NCBI GenBank assembly: GCA_002320035.1
Contig: DCJL01000003.1
Location: 12,812-33,851, forward strand
Origin: Clostridiales bacterium UBA1701
Lineage (GTDB): Bacteria; Bacillota; Clostridia; Oscillospirales; Oscillospiraceae
DNA length: 21,040 nt
Direction of reading: 5' to 3'
Positions within the stretch are counted from its first letter, which is position 1. The number at the start of each line of letters is the position of its first letter. The notes below the pieces were generated by a model. It was not told the DNA's origin. It made no database searches and was given only the letters and a program-made list of their open reading frames with translations. The translations under genes were made by a program, and so were the position numbers. Positions 13,368 through 21,040 of the stretch are shown piece after piece.

Positions 13368-15947
13368 ATGCGATATGAAAAAAACACGGTAATCGGCATT
13401 CTTGCCCATGTGGACGCGGGAAAGACCACCCTTTCCGAGGCGATGCTGTACCTTTCGGGAAAAATAAAAACGCTGGGCCGGGTGGACCATCGGGACAGCT
13501 ATCTGGATAACCACTTTCTTGAGCGGGAGCGGGGGATAACCATATTCTCAAAGCAGGCCCGGCTGGAACTGCCGGGCAGCGCCGTCACCCTGCTGGACAC
13601 CCCCGGCCACGCGGACTTTTCCGCCGAGGCGGAGCGGACGCTCCGGGTGCTGGACGCGGCGGTGCTGGTGATAAGCGGGACCGATGGGGTTCAGGCCCAC
13701 ACGGAGACGCTCTGGCGGCTTCTGGCGCGCTATGATCTGCCCTGCTTCCTCTTTGTGTCCAAAATGGACCTTCCGGGCAGTGACAGGGAGAAAATCATGG
13801 CCGAGCTTCAAAGGCGCTTTGGGGAGGCCTGTCTGGACTTCGCCCTGCCAGCGCCGGCGCTCCAGGAGCGGCTTGCTCTCTGCAGCGAGGAGGCGATGGA
13901 AAAATATCTCTCGGAGGGGAAGCTGGAGGGGGAGGACATCTCCGCTCTCATCCATTCCCGGCGGCTTTTCCCCTGCTTTTTTGGCTCGGGGCTTCGCCTT
14001 GAGGGCGTGGAAGCGCTGCTGGCGGCCCTTGACCGCTTCGTTCGCCCGGCAGAGGCCGGGGAGCGTTTTGGGGCGCGGGTCTATCAGATCGGCCGGGACG
14101 CCCAGGGGAACCGGCTGAGCTATATGAAAATAACGGGCGGCTGCCTCCGCGTGCGGGACACGCTGGCGTATAAGGACGCGGGCGGCGCCCCGGTCAAAGA
14201 AAAGGTCAGCGGCCTGCGGCTCTATTCGGGAGCGAAATATGAAAACACGGACTGCGTATACCCGGGGCAGGTCTGCGCCGTGCCGGGCCTTGGCGGAACC
14301 TGGGCCGGGCAGGGCCTGGGGGCAGAGAATAATTTCGTCGGCCCCGCCCTGGAAAGCGCCCTGCAATACCGGCTGCGGCTTCCGGAGGGGGCGGACCCGG
14401 CGGCGCTGCTGCCGAAGCTGATGCTTCTGCAGGAGGAGGAGCCCCAGCTTCATATCCACTGGAACGCCGGGGCGGGGGAGATCTCCCTGCGCCTGATGGG
14501 CCGGATTCAGGAAGAGATATTCAAAAGCCTCGTGAAGGAGCGCTTCGACCTGGCGCTGGAGCTGGATTCCGGCAGCGTCATGTATAAGGAGACGATAGCC
14601 GATACCGTTGAAGGCGTGGGCCATTTTGAGCCGCTGCGCCACTACGCGGAAGTACACCTGATCATGGAGCCCCTGCCCCCGGGCAGCGGCCTTGTGATCG
14701 ACAGCATATGCCCCGAGGATGCGCTGGACCGGAACTGGCAGCGCCTGATCCTGAGCCATCTCCGGGAACGGGAGCATCCGGGCGTGCTGACGGGCGCACC
14801 CATAACAGACATGAAAATCAGCCTTGCCGCGGGAAAGGCCCACCTGAAGCACACCGAGGGGGGAGATTTCCGGCAGGCGGTTTTCCGGGCCCTGCGCCAG
14901 GGATTGATGCAGGCGAAGAGCGTTCTTCTGGAACCCTGGTATGCGTTTACCATTGAGGTACCGCCGGAGCAGACCGGCCGGGCCATCAATGATATCCGCG
15001 CCATGCACGGGGAATTTTCCTCTCCGGAGGACGCGGGCGGGCTGACCCGCCTTCGGGGCGGCGCCCCCTTCTCGGGTCTGCGGGGCTATGGGGAGGAAGT
15101 CCGGGCTTATACCCGGGGCCGGGGCCGCTTTTCCATGTGCGCCGATGGGTACCGCCCCTGCCACGACCAGAAAAGCGCCGTGGAGGCCCTGGGCTACGAC
15201 GCGGAGAGCGACACGGAAAACCCCAGCGCCTCCGTGTTCTGCGCCCATGGAGCGGGCTTCAGCGTAAAGTGGGACAAAGTGCCGGATTATATGCATCTGG
15301 AAAGCTGCCTTAAGAAAACGGACGCGGCCCCCGCGCCGGTCCACCGCTGCCTGAGCATAGACCAGCGGGAGCTGGACGCCATTATGGAGCGGGAGTTCGG
15401 GCCCATCCGCCGCAGAAGCTATGCCGCCCCGGTGAAAAATCTGGCCCCGGAGCGGGAAACGGACGCGCGGCAGAGACAGCAGTATATCATAGTGGACGGC
15501 TACAACCTGATCTTTGCCTGGGACGAGCTGCGGGCGCTGGCGGCGGAGCGGCTGGACCTGGCCCGGGGCAGGCTTATGGACATGCTCTCCAGCTACTGCG
15601 GCTATACGAAAGCAGAGCTCGTGCTGGTGTTCGACGGGTTCCGGACCCCCGGGAACCCCGGCTCCCGGAGCGATTATCACAATATCCATCTGGTCTTCAC
15701 CGCCGACGGGGAGACCGGGGACGCCTATATCGAGCGCCTTGCGGACCGGATCGGCAAAAATAATGCCGTCCGTGTGGTGACCAGCGACAATCTGATCCGC
15801 CTTTCCGCTCTGCGCTCGGGCGTTCTGCGCTGTTCCTCGGCGGAATTTAAGGCGGAGCTGGAGCAGACCCTGAAAACAATAGACGATATTCTGCGCCGCA
15901 GCAGTAAGGGCGCGCATATGACGAGGCTGAAAGATGGAAAACAATGA
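13368..15947 (+). CDS. EF-G/TetM-like translational GTPase fused to a C-terminal NYN (YacP/Rae1-like) nuclease domain
   Basis: An 859-aa cytosolic, probably ribosome-binding protein. The N-terminal GTPase has G1 AHVDAGKT (13-20), G2 RERGITI (53-59), G3 DTPGH (77-81) and G4 SKMD (131-134, a Ser for the usual Asn). EF-G-like domains II to V follow, with LLEPWYAFTIEVP in domain IV-V. The loop that displaces tetracycline in TetM (YSPVSTPADF) is replaced by HLKHTEGGDF (492-501). Residues 705-840 form a YacP/Rae1-like NYN domain: VDGYNLI with Asp710 and Asn713, VFDGFR with Asp756, GDAYIERLAD with Asp785, and VTSDN with Asp807. B. subtilis Rae1 is an A-site mRNA endonuclease. Databases usually label this family as tetracycline ribosomal protection, but a rescue or surveillance role is more likely (inference). 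The ATG at 13368 is chosen because the promoter lies inside any longer frame. The 3' end overlaps ylmH by 14 nt. Confidence 0.9.
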   Translation: MRYEKNTVIGILAHVDAGKTTLSEAMLYLSGKIKTLGRVDHRDSYLDNHFLERERGITIFSKQARLELPGSAVTLLDTPGHADFSAEAERTLRVLDAAVLVISGTDGVQAHTETLWRLLARYDLPCFLFVSKMDLPGSDREKIMAELQRRFGEACLDFALPAPALQERLALCSEEAMEKYLSEGKLEGEDISALIHSRRLFPCFFGSGLRLEGVEALLAALDRFVRPAEAGERFGARVYQIGRDAQGNRLSYMKITGGCLRVRDTLAYKDAGGAPVKEKVSGLRLYSGAKYENTDCVYPGQVCAVPGLGGTWAGQGLGAENNFVGPALESALQYRLRLPEGADPAALLPKLMLLQEEEPQLHIHWNAGAGEISLRLMGRIQEEIFKSLVKERFDLALELDSGSVMYKETIADTVEGVGHFEPLRHYAEVHLIMEPLPPGSGLVIDSICPEDALDRNWQRLILSHLREREHPGVLTGAPITDMKISLAAGKAHLKHTEGGDFRQAVFRALRQGLMQAKSVLLEPWYAFTIEVPPEQTGRAINDIRAMHGEFSSPEDAGGLTRLRGGAPFSGLRGYGEEVRAYTRGRGRFSMCADGYRPCHDQKSAVEALGYDAESDTENPSASVFCAHGAGFSVKWDKVPDYMHLESCLKKTDAAPAPVHRCLSIDQRELDAIMEREFGPIRRRSYAAPVKNLAPERETDARQRQQYIIVDGYNLIFAWDELRALAAERLDLARGRLMDMLSSYCGYTKAELVLVFDGFRTPGNPGSRSDYHNIHLVFTADGETGDAYIERLADRIGKNNAVRVVTSDNLIRLSALRSGVLRCSSAEFKAELEQTLKTIDDILRRSSKGAHMTRLKDGKQ

Positions 15948-16680
15948 GTTTATAAAACGGGCGGAGGACCTGCGGGAGCGCTGCGAGAGAAGCGGCGTTC
16001 TCACCATGACGGGCTTTTTGAGCCCCGCCGAGCGGTATCAGCTTGAATGCTGGGCCGCCCGCCTGCCGGACGGCCGCCCGCTTTTTCACGGCGGCGCGGC
16101 CGGCTGCGAGAGGACCGCGGCCTTTTTCCTGCCCGATTACATGGCCCCGGAGGACTTTGACCCGGCGGAGCATATCCGCGCCATCAGGCTCAAAGCCCAT
16201 TTCGGCGCCCCTGGCCACCGGGACTATATGGGCGCGGTGCTGGGAATGGGCGTGGGCCGCCAGTGGGTGGGGGATATCCGGGTCATGGAGGACACGGCTT
16301 ATATTTTCTGCCTTCCCAGCGTGCAGGCGCATCTTCTGAGCATGGACAAGGTGGGCCGCTTTTCCGTCCGGGCCGAGGCGGTTGCGCTCTCAGCGCTGCC
16401 GGCGCAGGAAAAGCAGGTGCGGAGCCTCAGCTTTTCGGTCATGAGCCCCCGGCTTGACGCGGTGGTGGGCGGCATGTTTCACCTGTCCCGCACCGAGAGC
16501 GCAAAGCAGATTTCCGCCGGAAATGTGAGCCTGAACTATGAGCAGTGCCTCAGGGCCGACTGCCGGATAAAGGAGGGGGATGTGATCTCTCTCAGGGGCG
16601 GCGGCAAGGGCAGCGTCACCGGAACCGGCGGGACCTCCCGCAAGGGGAGGCTTTTCGTCTACGCGGATATATATAAATGA
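15934..16680 (+). CDS. ylmH: YlmH-like S4-domain RNA-binding protein
   Basis: A 248-aa RNA-binding protein. The N-terminal two thirds is the YlmH-specific region, including the FLSPAERYQL-type start (29-38) and HRDYMGAVLGMGVGRQWVGD (95-114). The C-terminal S4 domain spans about 172-225, with SPRLDAVVGGMFHLSRTE and KEGDVISLRGGGK. In Firmicutes ylmH usually sits in the division cluster (ylmD-G, divIVA). Here it instead overlaps the GTPase-nuclease gene by 14 nt. B. subtilis YlmH binds 50S-peptidyl-tRNA complexes and can act in ribosome-associated quality control. GAGG lies 7-8 nt before the ATG, inside the upstream gene, which implies translational coupling. pepT follows after 13 nt. Confidence 0.9.
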   Translation: MENNEFIKRAEDLRERCERSGVLTMTGFLSPAERYQLECWAARLPDGRPLFHGGAAGCERTAAFFLPDYMAPEDFDPAEHIRAIRLKAHFGAPGHRDYMGAVLGMGVGRQWVGDIRVMEDTAYIFCLPSVQAHLLSMDKVGRFSVRAEAVALSALPAQEKQVRSLSFSVMSPRLDAVVGGMFHLSRTESAKQISAGNVSLNYEQCLRADCRIKEGDVISLRGGGKGSVTGTGGTSRKGRLFVYADIYK

Positions 16681-16693
16681 GGAGAAAAATAAA

Positions 16694-17911
16694 ATGAGAG
16701 CATATGAGAGATTGATAAAATACGCCCGGATCCACACCGCGAGCCGGGACGGCGCGGAGCAGACCCCCAGCACGGCATGCCAGTTTGACCTGAGCCGTCT
16801 GCTGGCGGGGGAAATGCGGGAGATGGGCATGGAGAGCGTGCATGAGGACGAAAACGCCTATGTCTACGGCTTCCTTCCCGCCAGCGAGGGCATGGAGCAA
16901 AAGCCCTGCGTGGGCTTCATCGCCCATATCGACACCGCCCCGGACTTCAACGGCGATAAGGTAAAGCCCCGCGTGATCGAAAATTACGACGGGGGCGAGG
17001 TAAAGCTGGGCCGTAGCGGCAGGAGCCTCTCTCCGGAGCAGTTTCCGGAACTGGCGGATTTTAAGGGCCGCACGCTGATCTGCACCGACGGGGAGAGCCT
17101 CCTCGGGGCGGACGATAAGGCGGGCATTGCGGAGATCATGACCGCCTGTGAAAAGATCATAGATGAAAAACTGCCCCACGGCCCCATCGCCGTCTGCTTC
17201 ACACCGGACGAGGAGACGGGCCACGGGGCCGCCCTGCTGGACCGGAAGCGCCTGGGGGCGGATTTTGCCTTTACCATTGACGGAGAGGCCGTCAATGAGA
17301 TCAACTATGAGACGTTCAACGCTGCCTCCGCCCACTGGGAGGTGAAGGGCCTGAACGTGCACCCGGGCAGCGCCAAGGACACCATGATAAACGCCGCCCT
17401 TGTGGCCATGGAGATCAACGCCATGCTGCCCGCCGGGGATGTCCCCGGCCGCACCGAGGGCTATGAGGGCTTTTTCCACCTGACGGATATGAAGGGCAGC
17501 GTGGAGCGGGCGGCGCTGGACTACATTGTCCGGGACCATGATGAGCATTCTTTCCTGGCCCGGAAAAACACTCTGCGCCATATTGAAAAGTGCATCAACG
17601 AAAAGTACGGGCCCGGCACCGCGGTCCTGACGATCTCAGACGAATACAGGAACATGGCGCTGCCCCTTAAGGAGCATATGGACATTGTGGCCCTGGCCAA
17701 AAGCGCCGTTGAGAAGGCGGGCCTCCGGCCCGTGACCGCTCCCGTCCGCGGCGGGACGGACGGAGCCCAGCTCTCCTTCCGGGGCCTGCTCTGCCCCAAT
17801 CTGGGCACCGGGGGATACGCCTTCCACGGTCCCTTCGAGCATATCTGCGCCGAGGATATGGACAGGGCGGTCGAGATCATTCTGAACATCGTCAGCGGAA
17901 ACCTCCGCTGA
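16694..17911 (+). CDS. pepT: Peptidase T (tripeptide aminopeptidase)
   Basis: Cytosolic zinc metallopeptidase removing the N-terminal residue of tripeptides. At 405 aa it matches the family and all metal and catalytic residues are in the usual places: His78 and Asp80 (AHIDTAPD), Asp140 (LLGADDKAG), Glu173-Glu174 (PDEETGHG), Asp196 (TIDGE) and His378 (YAFHGPFEH). Its numbering is almost identical to E. coli PepT. GAGGAG lies 9 nt before the ATG. It lies 13 nt after ylmH and 19 nt before the MFS gene, so it is probably part of the same transcript. A role in degrading short peptides released by the upstream translation factors is possible but speculative; simple peptide nutrition is the default. 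Confidence 0.97.
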   Translation: MRAYERLIKYARIHTASRDGAEQTPSTACQFDLSRLLAGEMREMGMESVHEDENAYVYGFLPASEGMEQKPCVGFIAHIDTAPDFNGDKVKPRVIENYDGGEVKLGRSGRSLSPEQFPELADFKGRTLICTDGESLLGADDKAGIAEIMTACEKIIDEKLPHGPIAVCFTPDEETGHGAALLDRKRLGADFAFTIDGEAVNEINYETFNAASAHWEVKGLNVHPGSAKDTMINAALVAMEINAMLPAGDVPGRTEGYEGFFHLTDMKGSVERAALDYIVRDHDEHSFLARKNTLRHIEKCINEKYGPGTAVLTISDEYRNMALPLKEHMDIVALAKSAVEKAGLRPVTAPVRGGTDGAQLSFRGLLCPNLGTGGYAFHGPFEHICAEDMDRAVEIILNIVSGNLR

Positions 17912-17930
17912 AAATAAAGGAGGCGGCCTT

Positions 17931-19205
17931 ATGGAAAACAGACTGGGCGCGAGAAAATGGGCGGCGTTTATCATTGTCGGCCTTTTCGGGCAGTTTGCCT
18001 GGACGATAGAGAACATGTATTTCAACGTGTTCCTCTATAACACCATCAGCACCGACCCGGGCTATATTGCCGCCATGGTGGGCTGGTCCGCGGCCGCCGC
18101 CACGGTGACGACGCTCCTGATGGGCGCGCTGTCGGACCGGCTGGGCAGACGGCGGGTCTTTATCTGCGGCGGCTACATATTATGGGGCGCCTCCACGGCG
18201 GCTTTCGGCTTCATCACGCCGGAAAACGCCGCGCGGCTCTTTCCCGGCGCGAACGCCGCGGCCGCCGCGGCTGTCATGGTGGTGGTGCTGGACTGCCTTA
18301 TGACCTTTTTCGGCAGCACCGCCAACGACGCCGCCTTCAACGCCTATGTGACCGACGCCACCCGCCCGGAAAACCGGGGACGGGTGGAGAGTGTGCTGGC
18401 CATTCTGCCGCTTGTGTCCATGCTCATAATCTTCGGCCTTTTCGACCCGCTTACCAGGCAGGGCCGCTGGCGGGCGTTTTTCGGCATTTTCGGCGCGGCG
18501 GTCACGGCGGCGGGGCTTCTGTCCCTGCTGCTCGTCAGGGACGATCCGACGCTCAGGCCCCGTCGGGACAGCTATTTCAAGAACCTGCTCTACGGCCTGC
18601 GCCCCTCGGTGCTGAGGGAAAACCCGGAGCTTTACCTCTCCTTTGCCGCCTTCTGCCTGTTTTCGGCGGCGGTGCAGGTTTTTTTCCCCTATCTGATCAT
18701 TTACATTCAGAACTATCTGGGCATCACCGATTACGCCGTCGTTCTGGGCCTTGTGCTGATTACGGCCTCCCTTGTGAGCGTCCTCTCCGGCCGGCTGATC
18801 GACCGCTTCGGCAAGCTCCGCTTTGTAGTGCCTGCGGCGGGGATCATGCTGCTGGGTCTTGTGGGAATGTATTTTGCCCGGAGCAGCGTTGCGGTCATAG
18901 CGGCGGGGGCGGTGATGATGAGCGGGTACATGATGTGCGCCGCCGCCCTCAGCGCCAATATCCGGGACTGGACCCCGGCGGACAAGGCCGGGCATTTCCA
19001 GGGCATCCGCATGATTTTCGCGGTGCTCCTGCCCATGATGATCGGCCCCTCCATCGGGGCGCTGGTTATAAAAGGCGGCAGCGGCACCTATATGGAGCTG
19101 GGTCAGATGAAAACCGTGCCCACGCCGGGAATCTTTCTGGCGGCGGGGGCCATGCTGCTGCTGATTGCGCTGCCGCTTCTGGCGCTGAAAAGGAGAGAAA
19201 AATGA
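17931..19205 (+). CDS. Major facilitator superfamily transporter
   Basis: A 424-aa membrane carrier with about twelve hydrophobic segments. The MFS motif A, GALSDRLGRRR, lies between segments 2 and 3 (about 65-75), and a partial repeat SGRLIDRFGKLR appears in the second half. The N-terminus has WTIENMYFNVFLYNTI, which I associate with Firmicute MFS carriers near sugar genes. AAGGAGG lies 7 nt before the ATG. The stop codon overlaps the next start (ATGA). Since a CBM9-like protein and a NahK-like sugar kinase follow, the likely substrate is a mono- or disaccharide. No substrate can be named from sequence. Confidence 0.92.
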   Translation: MENRLGARKWAAFIIVGLFGQFAWTIENMYFNVFLYNTISTDPGYIAAMVGWSAAAATVTTLLMGALSDRLGRRRVFICGGYILWGASTAAFGFITPENAARLFPGANAAAAAAVMVVVLDCLMTFFGSTANDAAFNAYVTDATRPENRGRVESVLAILPLVSMLIIFGLFDPLTRQGRWRAFFGIFGAAVTAAGLLSLLLVRDDPTLRPRRDSYFKNLLYGLRPSVLRENPELYLSFAAFCLFSAAVQVFFPYLIIYIQNYLGITDYAVVLGLVLITASLVSVLSGRLIDRFGKLRFVVPAAGIMLLGLVGMYFARSSVAVIAAGAVMMSGYMMCAAALSANIRDWTPADKAGHFQGIRMIFAVLLPMMIGPSIGALVIKGGSGTYMELGQMKTVPTPGIFLAAGAMLLLIALPLLALKRREK

Positions 19206-19807
19206 TTTACGGGATCAAAAGGGTCGGCGCCCGGGAGGAGATCGCCTCCGCGCCCCGGCTCCGCGTGGGGGACTACCGCTGGCTCGGCGGGTACACGCCG
19301 GAGGTTCGCGCGGCGGTGGTATTCGTGGCGGGCGAGGGCTTTGCCATACGCATGGACTGCGCGGAGGCAGAACCCCTTGCCCTGTGCCGGGAGCCGGACG
19401 GCCCCGTCTGCCGGGACAGCTGCATGGAGTGCTTCATTAATTTCGCCCCGGAGCGGGACGGGCGCTACATCAACCTGGAGGCAAACGCCCTGGCTGCCCT
19501 GCACTGCAAGATAGGCGAGGGCAGAAAAGGGAGGCAGGCGCTCAGGGAGCTGGGCGTGCCCATGCCCTCCGTCTGCGCCCATGTGGGCGAGGCTGGCTGG
19601 CGGCTGGATTTCTTTGTGCCTCTGGCCTGTGTGCAGGCCCTTTACGGAAAGGCGGCGTTCAGTCCCGGCGACGTGATAAGAGCGAATTTTTATAAATGCG
19701 GCGACGGGACGCCGCAGCCTCATTACGGCATGTGGCGGGGCATTGAGAGCCCTGTACCGGATTTTCACAGGCCGGAATTTTTTGGAGAACTGATAATCAG
19801 GGAGTAG
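19202..19807 (+). CDS. CBM9-like (DOMON-type) carbohydrate-binding protein, cytosolic
   Basis: A 201-aa single-domain protein resembling the family-9-like carbohydrate-binding proteins of Firmicutes. The most characteristic part is the stretch around residues 75-100, DSCMECFINFAPERDGRYIN followed by LEANALAALH, then GWRLDFFVPL and a C-terminal FYKCGDGTPQPHYGMW. No signal peptide, membrane segment or catalytic domain is seen, so it should act inside the cell. The ATG at 19202 overlaps the MFS stop in ATGA, giving coupled translation. The kinase gene follows after 10 nt. It may bind or sense the sugar carried by the MFS protein, but no such role is established. Confidence 0.78.
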   Translation: MIYGIKRVGAREEIASAPRLRVGDYRWLGGYTPEVRAAVVFVAGEGFAIRMDCAEAEPLALCREPDGPVCRDSCMECFINFAPERDGRYINLEANALAALHCKIGEGRKGRQALRELGVPMPSVCAHVGEAGWRLDFFVPLACVQALYGKAAFSPGDVIRANFYKCGDGTPQPHYGMWRGIESPVPDFHRPEFFGELIIRE

Positions 19808-19817
19808 AGACAGAGAC

Positions 19818-20879
19818 ATGAAAGAGGCAATTTTCCGCTTTCCCACCGAGGGCAGGCCCATAAGCTGCAAGCAGATAAAAAGCGGCCATATAAACGAGAC
19901 TTATCTGATCACCACCGATACCGGCGCGAAATACATCCTTCAATGGATAAACCGCTATGTTTTCCCCAATGTGGACGCGCTGATGAACAACATGTCGGCC
20001 ATCAGCCGCTTTCTTCGGGGCCGGGGCGGGGACATGGCCATGATCCGTTATATGGACACCCTGGACGGCCGCAGCTATTATGATGACGGGCAGGGGGGCT
20101 GCTGGCGCTCCTACCGCTTTGTGGACAACAGCATCTGCCTCCAGCGGCCCGAGTGCCCGGAGGATTTTCTGGAGTGTGCCCGGGCTTTCGGGCATTTTCA
20201 ATACGCCCTTCGGGATTTTCCCGTCCAGGGCCTGGAGGAGACCATAGAGCGTTTTCACCACACGCCGGACCGTTTCCGCCGTTTCCGGCAGGCTATGGAG
20301 GAAAACCGGGCGGGGCGGTTTCAAAGTGTCATGCCCGAGGTAACATTTGCCCTGGAAAGGGAGGAGCGGGCCTGCCGGCTCCAGAAAATGCGGGAGCAGG
20401 GCCTCCTGCCTGTGCGCCCGGCCCATAACGACACCAAGATCAACAACGTCCTTCTGGACAAGGACAGCCGCAAGGCCATCTGTGTCATCGACCTGGATAC
20501 GGTCATGCCCGGCCTTTCCGTCCACGATTTCGGGGACGCGATCCGCTTCGGCGCTTCCACCGGGGCAGAGGATGAGCGGGATCTGAGCAAAGTTTCCCTG
20601 GATCTGGCGCTGTTCCGGGTTTTCACCCGGGGCTTTACCCAGTCCTGTCCCAGCCTCACCCATGCGGAGCTGGAAATGCTGCCCCTGGGCGCCTATACCA
20701 TGACCCTGGAATGCGGGCTGCGCTTTCTCACGGATTATCTGGACGGAGACCGGTATTTCTCCATCGACCGGCCCGGGCATAATCTGGACCGCTGCCGTAC
20801 CCAGTTCAAGCTGGTGGAGGACATGGAGAACAAGTGGGCCGAAATGGAGCGCATCGTCCGGGAGGAGACGGGGATTTGA
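19818..20879 (+). CDS. NahK-like phosphotransferase (N-acetylhexosamine 1-kinase type)
   Basis: A 353-aa kinase of the aminoglycoside phosphotransferase/choline kinase fold, close in length and motifs to bifidobacterial N-acetylhexosamine 1-kinase (359 aa). It shows GHINETYLI (23-31) in the nucleotide-binding region, the catalytic loop HNDTKINNVL with Asp205 and Asn209/Asn210, and the metal-binding VIDLDTVMPG with Asp225/Asp227. It would phosphorylate a sugar at C1, feeding the galacto-/lacto-N-biose or hexosamine route. Other sugars or a different small-molecule acceptor are possible. The ribosome binding site is weak (GGAG about 13 nt upstream), so translation may depend on the preceding gene. 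It is the last gene of the run within the window. Confidence 0.85.
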   Translation: MKEAIFRFPTEGRPISCKQIKSGHINETYLITTDTGAKYILQWINRYVFPNVDALMNNMSAISRFLRGRGGDMAMIRYMDTLDGRSYYDDGQGGCWRSYRFVDNSICLQRPECPEDFLECARAFGHFQYALRDFPVQGLEETIERFHHTPDRFRRFRQAMEENRAGRFQSVMPEVTFALEREERACRLQKMREQGLLPVRPAHNDTKINNVLLDKDSRKAICVIDLDTVMPGLSVHDFGDAIRFGASTGAEDERDLSKVSLDLALFRVFTRGFTQSCPSLTHAELEMLPLGAYTMTLECGLRFLTDYLDGDRYFSIDRPGHNLDRCRTQFKLVEDMENKWAEMERIVREETGI

Positions 20880-21040
20880 GGACGTCCCCCTGACTGCCCA
20901 TATTAAGTTTACATAATATAATTAACATAATTCAATATTTGCTGCATAAGGCGTTGGAGACTGTCAAAAAACGCTTACGGAAGCAAAATAACTGAACTGC
21001 GGGGGAGCTTGAGGGAGCAAGGCCCGCCTCAAATGGGATA
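20880..21040. other. Intergenic tail without a recognisable gene
   Basis: An AT-rich stretch (about 20900-20945, containing TATAAT at 20917-20922 without a good -35) is followed by a weak hairpin: AAG-CGTT with AACG-CTT (20948-20976), one bulge and no T run. TTGAGG (21009-21014) can pair with CCTCAA (21027-21032) near the edge. I see no convincing terminator for the kinase gene and no coding frame. Confidence 0.5.

Noticed and set aside
13214..13429. 71-codon minus-strand frame across the GTPase promoter
   Set aside because: No ribosome binding site, no recognisable motif, and it overlaps the promoter and the start of the real gene.
13368..15947. Tetracycline resistance gene of the tet(M)/tet(W) type
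   Set aside because: The protective loop of domain IV is not conserved, G4 is altered, and a nuclease domain is fused. The cargo looks chromosomal with no mobile element around it.
13548..16007. 819-codon open frame on the minus strand opposite the GTPase-nuclease gene
   Set aside because: Codon bias of the real gene leaves its complement open. The plus-strand product has complete GTPase and NYN motifs, while the antisense product shows none.
18182..19807. 541-codon plus-strand frame ending with the CBM9-like protein
   Set aside because: The part before 19202 is an alternate frame of the MFS gene. The real start is the ATG in the ATGA overlap.

Overview
The window looks like a GC-rich chromosome segment from a gut-type clostridium, most plausibly an Oscillospiraceae-like Firmicute. 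This rests on strong AGGAGG-type ribosome binding sites, several Firmicute gene families (YlmH, YqhQ/DUF1385, DUF1002, a TetM-like GTPase fused to a YacP/Rae1-like domain), TTG starts, and the atypical clostridial-looking CysS and RecA sequences. No rRNA, tRNA, CRISPR or phage genes were seen.

Layout. 1-60 holds the terminator of a gene left of the window. 122-2305 (minus strand) carries nagB (glucosamine-6-phosphate deaminase) with its own sigma-A promoter, preceded by an AGCS-type sodium:amino-acid symporter. 2306-2552 is a divergent, strongly structured intergenic region, followed by a secreted DUF1002 protein (plus strand). 3470-3820 is a decayed insertion sequence remnant.

3825-12468 (minus strand) is one tightly packed run of nine genes read from right to left: response regulator, histidine kinase, DUF1385 membrane protein, prmC, recA, recX, rimO, pgsA, cysS. 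Gaps are 42 nt or less, with overlaps at recX/rimO and rimO/pgsA. An extended -10 promoter sits just upstream of the regulator. The run joins signalling to translation (release-factor and S12 modification, Cys-tRNA), recombination and phospholipid synthesis.

12540-13310 is a junction region. It holds a NUDIX hydrolase gene whose 5' end looks replaced or truncated, a small HTH-like reading frame, and a 35-bp near-perfect palindrome.

13368-20879 (plus strand) is a second packed run of six genes. The first encodes an 859-aa EF-G/TetM-like translational GTPase fused to a C-terminal NYN (YacP/Rae1-like) nuclease domain, probably made from a leaderless mRNA. It overlaps a gene for the ribosome-associated S4 protein YlmH, and pepT (tripeptidase) follows. 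The run ends with a carbohydrate module: MFS transporter, cytosolic CBM9-like protein, and a NahK-type sugar kinase. The most interesting feature is the GTPase-nuclease fusion plus YlmH (and perhaps PepT), which reads as a candidate ribosome-surveillance or rescue cassette rather than a tetracycline-resistance gene.
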